This document shows, one piece after another, positions 7,061-9,854 of a DNA stretch of 9,854 bases. The translations under genes and the position numbers were made by a program. The DNA is from Mucilaginibacter sp. UBA4741 (GTDB taxonomy: Bacteria; Bacteroidota; Bacteroidia; Sphingobacteriales; Sphingobacteriaceae), in contig DHIR01000106.1 of assembly GCA_002403905.1 (NCBI GenBank), forward strand, positions 1,469 through 11,322, read 5' to 3'. Numbering within the stretch: the first letter of the stretch is position 1; each line of letters begins with the position of its first letter. Under the pieces are notes generated by a model. The model was not told where the DNA came from. It saw only the letters and a program-made list of their open reading frames with translations, and ran no database searches.

Positions 7061-9729
7061 AGAACCCTAATAAATGGGTAGGAGTATTCATTTATTGGAT
7101 GCTGTTGTCCGTGGTATGCCTTGGCCAAAACATACAAGGCACTGTAGTTGATAGTTTAGGTAAGCCAATATCGTTGGCTAGCGTTAACTTAAAAAACAGC
7201 GGCAATATCATCATAGCCTATACTACCACCAATAACAAAGGTATATATAAGCTAGAATTGCCTGCCGATGCGGATAAGACCGGCCTTAAATTGGAAGTTA
7301 GCTGTATTGGCTTCAACAAAGCTATTAAGCCGATTGAGAGTTTTACATCGCCCTATAATTTTAAGTTAGGTGTAGCTGTAAACCAGTTAAAAGCGGTTGT
7401 GGTTAAAAATAAGCGCCCGTTTTTACGTACTACAGGCGATACGTTAAGCTATAAGGTATCAGATTTTAGTAACCCGCAGGATAGGGTGATAGGCGATGTG
7501 ATAAAGAAACTGCCCGGTATTGATGTAGCTAAGGACGGCAAGATAAGCTATAATGGCAAAGCCATATCTAACCTATATATAGGCGGCGATAATTTACTGG
7601 ATGATAAATATAACATAGCTACCAATAATATCCCTAATGGGGTGGTAGACCAGGTGCAGGTGCTGCAAAATAATCAGCCCATAAAAATGTTGAGGGATAA
7701 AGTGGTAAGTGATGATGTGGCCCTTAATCTCACCATAAAAAAAGATGCCAGGCTGCAAATGGTAGGGCAGGAAACAGTAGGAGCAGGTTTGCCCGGTAGT
7801 TATTATGCCGACCTGAACGCCATGATGTTCAAGGATAAATACAAAGCCATTAATTATTTAAAAGGAAACAATACAGGTGTTGATGTGCAGGGCGAACTGA
7901 TATCGCACAATATGGGCGATTACTTGTCGAGGATTGATAATGATAAACCTGCTACCATACTTTCGTTAGGTACCGCCGGCGACCCTGATCTGCCGCGTAA
8001 CCGTTACTTATTTGATCAGTCGGGTATTTTGAATTTGAATAACCTGTTGAATATTAATAAGGATGTACAGCTGCGGGTCAACCTATCATACCTACGCGAC
8101 AACCAGCGGCAGGATTATAAAAAGATAAGCGATATATATTTACCTAACGACACAGTTCATTATACCGAAATACAAAGCAATAATAACAGGCCAGACCTGT
8201 TCCACAGCCAGTTTATGCTGAACGTTAACAATAGCAAATATTATTTGAATGATAATTTAATTGCTAACTACAACCACAATACCGGTTACTCATCACTGAT
8301 AACTAATGGGGTAGGTGTAAAACAGATTTTTAAAGATAACCTGCTGGATGCATCAAACGAGCTGAATTTTATGCAGACCTTTAAAAGTAGTGATATTATT
8401 GAAGGTTACAGCTATATCAACCACTCCAGCGAGCCGGAGAACCGTGTAATTGAGCCGGGACTGAACCCCAATATATTTAACAACAACGTAAACTACGCGC
8501 AGTTAACGCAAAACGCCAATGTGCCAAGTTTCTTTACCAATAACTATATCGCTTATAAAATACCGCGTCAGTATGTTACACAAAGTTATAAGGCTGGGTT
8601 TAGCGTGCAATCGCAAACATTAAACTCAGACTTGTCGGTAACGCAATTAAATAATAGCACTAACCTGGTATCTGACAGTACAAAAAACAACCTTGATTGG
8701 TCGCGCAAAAAACTATATACCGAAGCGGCTTATGATATCCCCGGAAATATATTAAAGATAAACGTAACGCTGCCCTTAACCTTTTTAGGCATAAGCTATA
8801 ACGACCCGTTTTATAAGCTGGATAAAAGCCTGAACCGTTTGTATTTTGATCCGCGTTTTTCTATAAGGTATCAAACAAGTATTGAAAATTACCTGACGGT
8901 AAACTATAGTTTAAAAAACAGCATCGGGGGTATTCAAGATGTTTACCGGGGCGAAATATTAACCAATTATCGAAGCCTATACGCTAATAACGCTGACCTG
9001 AGCGAGCGTCAAACCCAGGCAGCATCATTAGGGTTTAATTATCGCAAGGCTATAACGCTGTTCTTTTTTAGTATAAACGCGGGGTTTGTGCATCAAAATG
9101 CCAATAACATAGCTTCGAGTATTTTAACTAATAATATACAACAGCGCATTGTATTGCCTTATAATAATAACTTGGATTCGTGGTCGGTTAACGGATTTAT
9201 AAGTAAGTACTCGTTTGGTTTGCGCACCACGTTTAGTGCCGGTTTAAACTATCAAACCACCAAACTTAACCAGATACAAAACAGCATCATATTGCCTTAC
9301 AATACCATTAACACCATATTGGGTGCGTGGACTGATACTAAAATAAGCGACAAGGTAACATTTAGCTATAAAGCCAATTATAGCCAAACTACCAGCAAGT
9401 CACTATCAACCAATATCAACAGTAAGTTTGAACGATTGATACAAAGCGCGGCATTAAACTATAACCCGTTGAGCAATTTGTTTTTCAACTTATCCGGTGA
9501 TCATTACTATACGCACCAACAACAAGCCAGCGATTTGAAATATGTTTTTGCCGATGCGTCTATCCGCTACAAGTTCAACAAAACTAAACTGGATGTGGAG
9601 CTAAGCGCGCAAAACCTATTTAATACACAAAATTATACAGCAGTTTATTTAGCGGCCAACGTATATACATCAAGTAACTATACCATACCGGGGAGGATTG
9701 TTTTGGCTAAGTTGACGTTTAATTTGTAG
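7057..9729 (+). CDS. Outer-membrane beta-barrel protein with carboxypeptidase-regulatory-like domain (TonB-dependent receptor-like)
   Basis: An 890-residue outer-membrane protein. Residues 1–24 form a signal peptide (cleavage near CLGQ). Residues about 25–110 are a CarboxypepD_reg-like beta-sandwich (IQGTVVDSLGKPISLASV, then NNKGIYKLELP), the N-terminal extension typical of Bacteroidota TonB-dependent receptors. Residues about 115–230 resemble a plug domain (GDVIKKLPGIDV, GKAISNLYIGGDNLL, VQVLQNNQPIKML). From about 235 to the end the alternating aromatic/polar pattern and Asn-rich loops fit a barrel of the OMP_b-brl_3 type, ending in LAKLTFNL. I see no SusD partner downstream, so it is not a classical SusC/D glycan system. 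It shares the GLPGLI promoter. The ligand, if it imports one, cannot be inferred; a role in export or surface assembly is also possible. Confidence 0.9.
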   Translation: MKNPNKWVGVFIYWMLLSVVCLGQNIQGTVVDSLGKPISLASVNLKNSGNIIIAYTTTNNKGIYKLELPADADKTGLKLEVSCIGFNKAIKPIESFTSPYNFKLGVAVNQLKAVVVKNKRPFLRTTGDTLSYKVSDFSNPQDRVIGDVIKKLPGIDVAKDGKISYNGKAISNLYIGGDNLLDDKYNIATNNIPNGVVDQVQVLQNNQPIKMLRDKVVSDDVALNLTIKKDARLQMVGQETVGAGLPGSYYADLNAMMFKDKYKAINYLKGNNTGVDVQGELISHNMGDYLSRIDNDKPATILSLGTAGDPDLPRNRYLFDQSGILNLNNLLNINKDVQLRVNLSYLRDNQRQDYKKISDIYLPNDTVHYTEIQSNNNRPDLFHSQFMLNVNNSKYYLNDNLIANYNHNTGYSSLITNGVGVKQIFKDNLLDASNELNFMQTFKSSDIIEGYSYINHSSEPENRVIEPGLNPNIFNNNVNYAQLTQNANVPSFFTNNYIAYKIPRQYVTQSYKAGFSVQSQTLNSDLSVTQLNNSTNLVSDSTKNNLDWSRKKLYTEAAYDIPGNILKINVTLPLTFLGISYNDPFYKLDKSLNRLYFDPRFSIRYQTSIENYLTVNYSLKNSIGGIQDVYRGEILTNYRSLYANNADLSERQTQAASLGFNYRKAITLFFFSINAGFVHQNANNIASSILTNNIQQRIVLPYNNNLDSWSVNGFISKYSFGLRTTFSAGLNYQTTKLNQIQNSIILPYNTINTILGAWTDTKISDKVTFSYKANYSQTTSKSLSTNINSKFERLIQSAALNYNPLSNLFFNLSGDHYYTHQQQASDLKYVFADASIRYKFNKTKLDVELSAQNLFNTQNYTAVYLAANVYTSSNYTIPGRIVLAKLTFNL

Positions 9730-9774
9730 GAATAATAATTCTGGATTTAAAATAAGGCGGGTTCAAAAGATATA

Positions 9775-9789
9775 AGAGGCTACGCCTCT
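9775..9789. other. Small perfect hairpin downstream of the barrel gene
   Basis: AGAGGC-TAC-GCCTCT is a perfect 6-bp stem with a 3-base loop, 46 bp after the stop at 9729. No T tract follows on the + strand, so it is a poor terminator for the operon in isolation. It could stabilise the mRNA 3' end or be one copy of a dispersed palindromic repeat. Confidence 0.5.
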
Positions 9790-9817
9790 GGTGAAACAAA
9801 ACAGGCACGCACTCAAA

Positions 9818-9848
9818 TAAAAAATCCCGAAACATAGCCCCGGGATTT
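9818..9848 (-). terminator. Intrinsic terminator, best read on the minus strand
   Basis: AAATCCCG (9822–9829) pairs with CGGGATTT (9841–9848) over an 11-base loop. Read on the minus strand, the stem runs into six T residues (A-run at 9819–9824 on the + strand), a classical terminator. This predicts a convergent gene entering from the right of the window. On the + strand the tail is only TTTAATAT, so it may also act weakly for the GLPGLI/barrel operon. Confidence 0.7.
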
Positions 9849-9854
9849 AATATC

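Noticed and set aside
7057..7128. Lipoprotein signal with C21 in the barrel protein
   Set aside because: The residues before the cysteine (SVV) do not form a good lipobox, and beta-barrel receptors are normally cleaved by signal peptidase I.
6688..7137. Long minus-strand open frame (149 codons) over the end of the GLPGLI gene
   Set aside because: It lies wholly opposite two well-supported genes that are themselves in frame with family motifs, and its Pro/Gly-rich product only mirrors the Gly-rich codons of the sense strand.
9757..9790. tRNA-like T-arm (GGGTTCAAA near 9759)
   Set aside because: No acceptor, D or anticodon arms can be folded around it, and the downstream hairpin does not fit a tRNA.

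Overview
The window looks like chromosomal DNA of a Bacteroidota species, most likely Sphingobacteriaceae (Mucilaginibacter/Pedobacter-like). The grounds are a GLPGLI-family (Porph_ging) protein paired with an outer-membrane barrel, a ThuA–PQQ dehydrogenase–PKD–cytochrome c fusion, start codons without Shine-Dalgarno sequences, and a TAnnTTTG-type promoter element. All genes lie on the + strand. The genus is inferred from gene content only.

Left part (1–3120): the 3' end of a stand-alone ThuA-domain gene is followed after 45 bp by a large secreted protein. This protein combines a ThuA domain, a soluble-glucose-dehydrogenase-like PQQ propeller, a PKD domain and a C-terminal c-type cytochrome. 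The two ThuA copies are about 94% identical in DNA over 336 bp, and most differences are silent. They form a tandem duplication that is recent or has been homogenised. The pair probably acts on sugars in the periplasm and passes electrons to the respiratory chain through the fused haem. A strong hairpin terminator closes this unit.

Middle (3230–5959): a complete multidomain DNA ligase D (phosphoesterase–ligase–polymerase), the enzyme of bacterial non-homologous end joining. Its start codon sits inside a perfect 10-bp inverted repeat. No ku gene is visible here.

Right part (5986–9729): a two-gene operon for a secreted GLPGLI protein and an outer-membrane beta-barrel protein with a carboxypeptidase-regulatory-like N-terminus. 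Their reading frames overlap by 4 bp (ATGA). The upstream region carries two copies of the dyad TACGAA-ATA-TTCGTA, the second touching the likely -33 region. This suggests control by a dimeric repressor, possibly of the BlaI/MecI family often found near such genes. The window ends with a small hairpin and a terminator that fits best a convergent minus-strand gene beyond the right edge.

The most interesting unexplained items are the twin-operator GLPGLI/barrel operon, the inverted repeat over the ligD start, and the ThuA duplication with its graded divergence.
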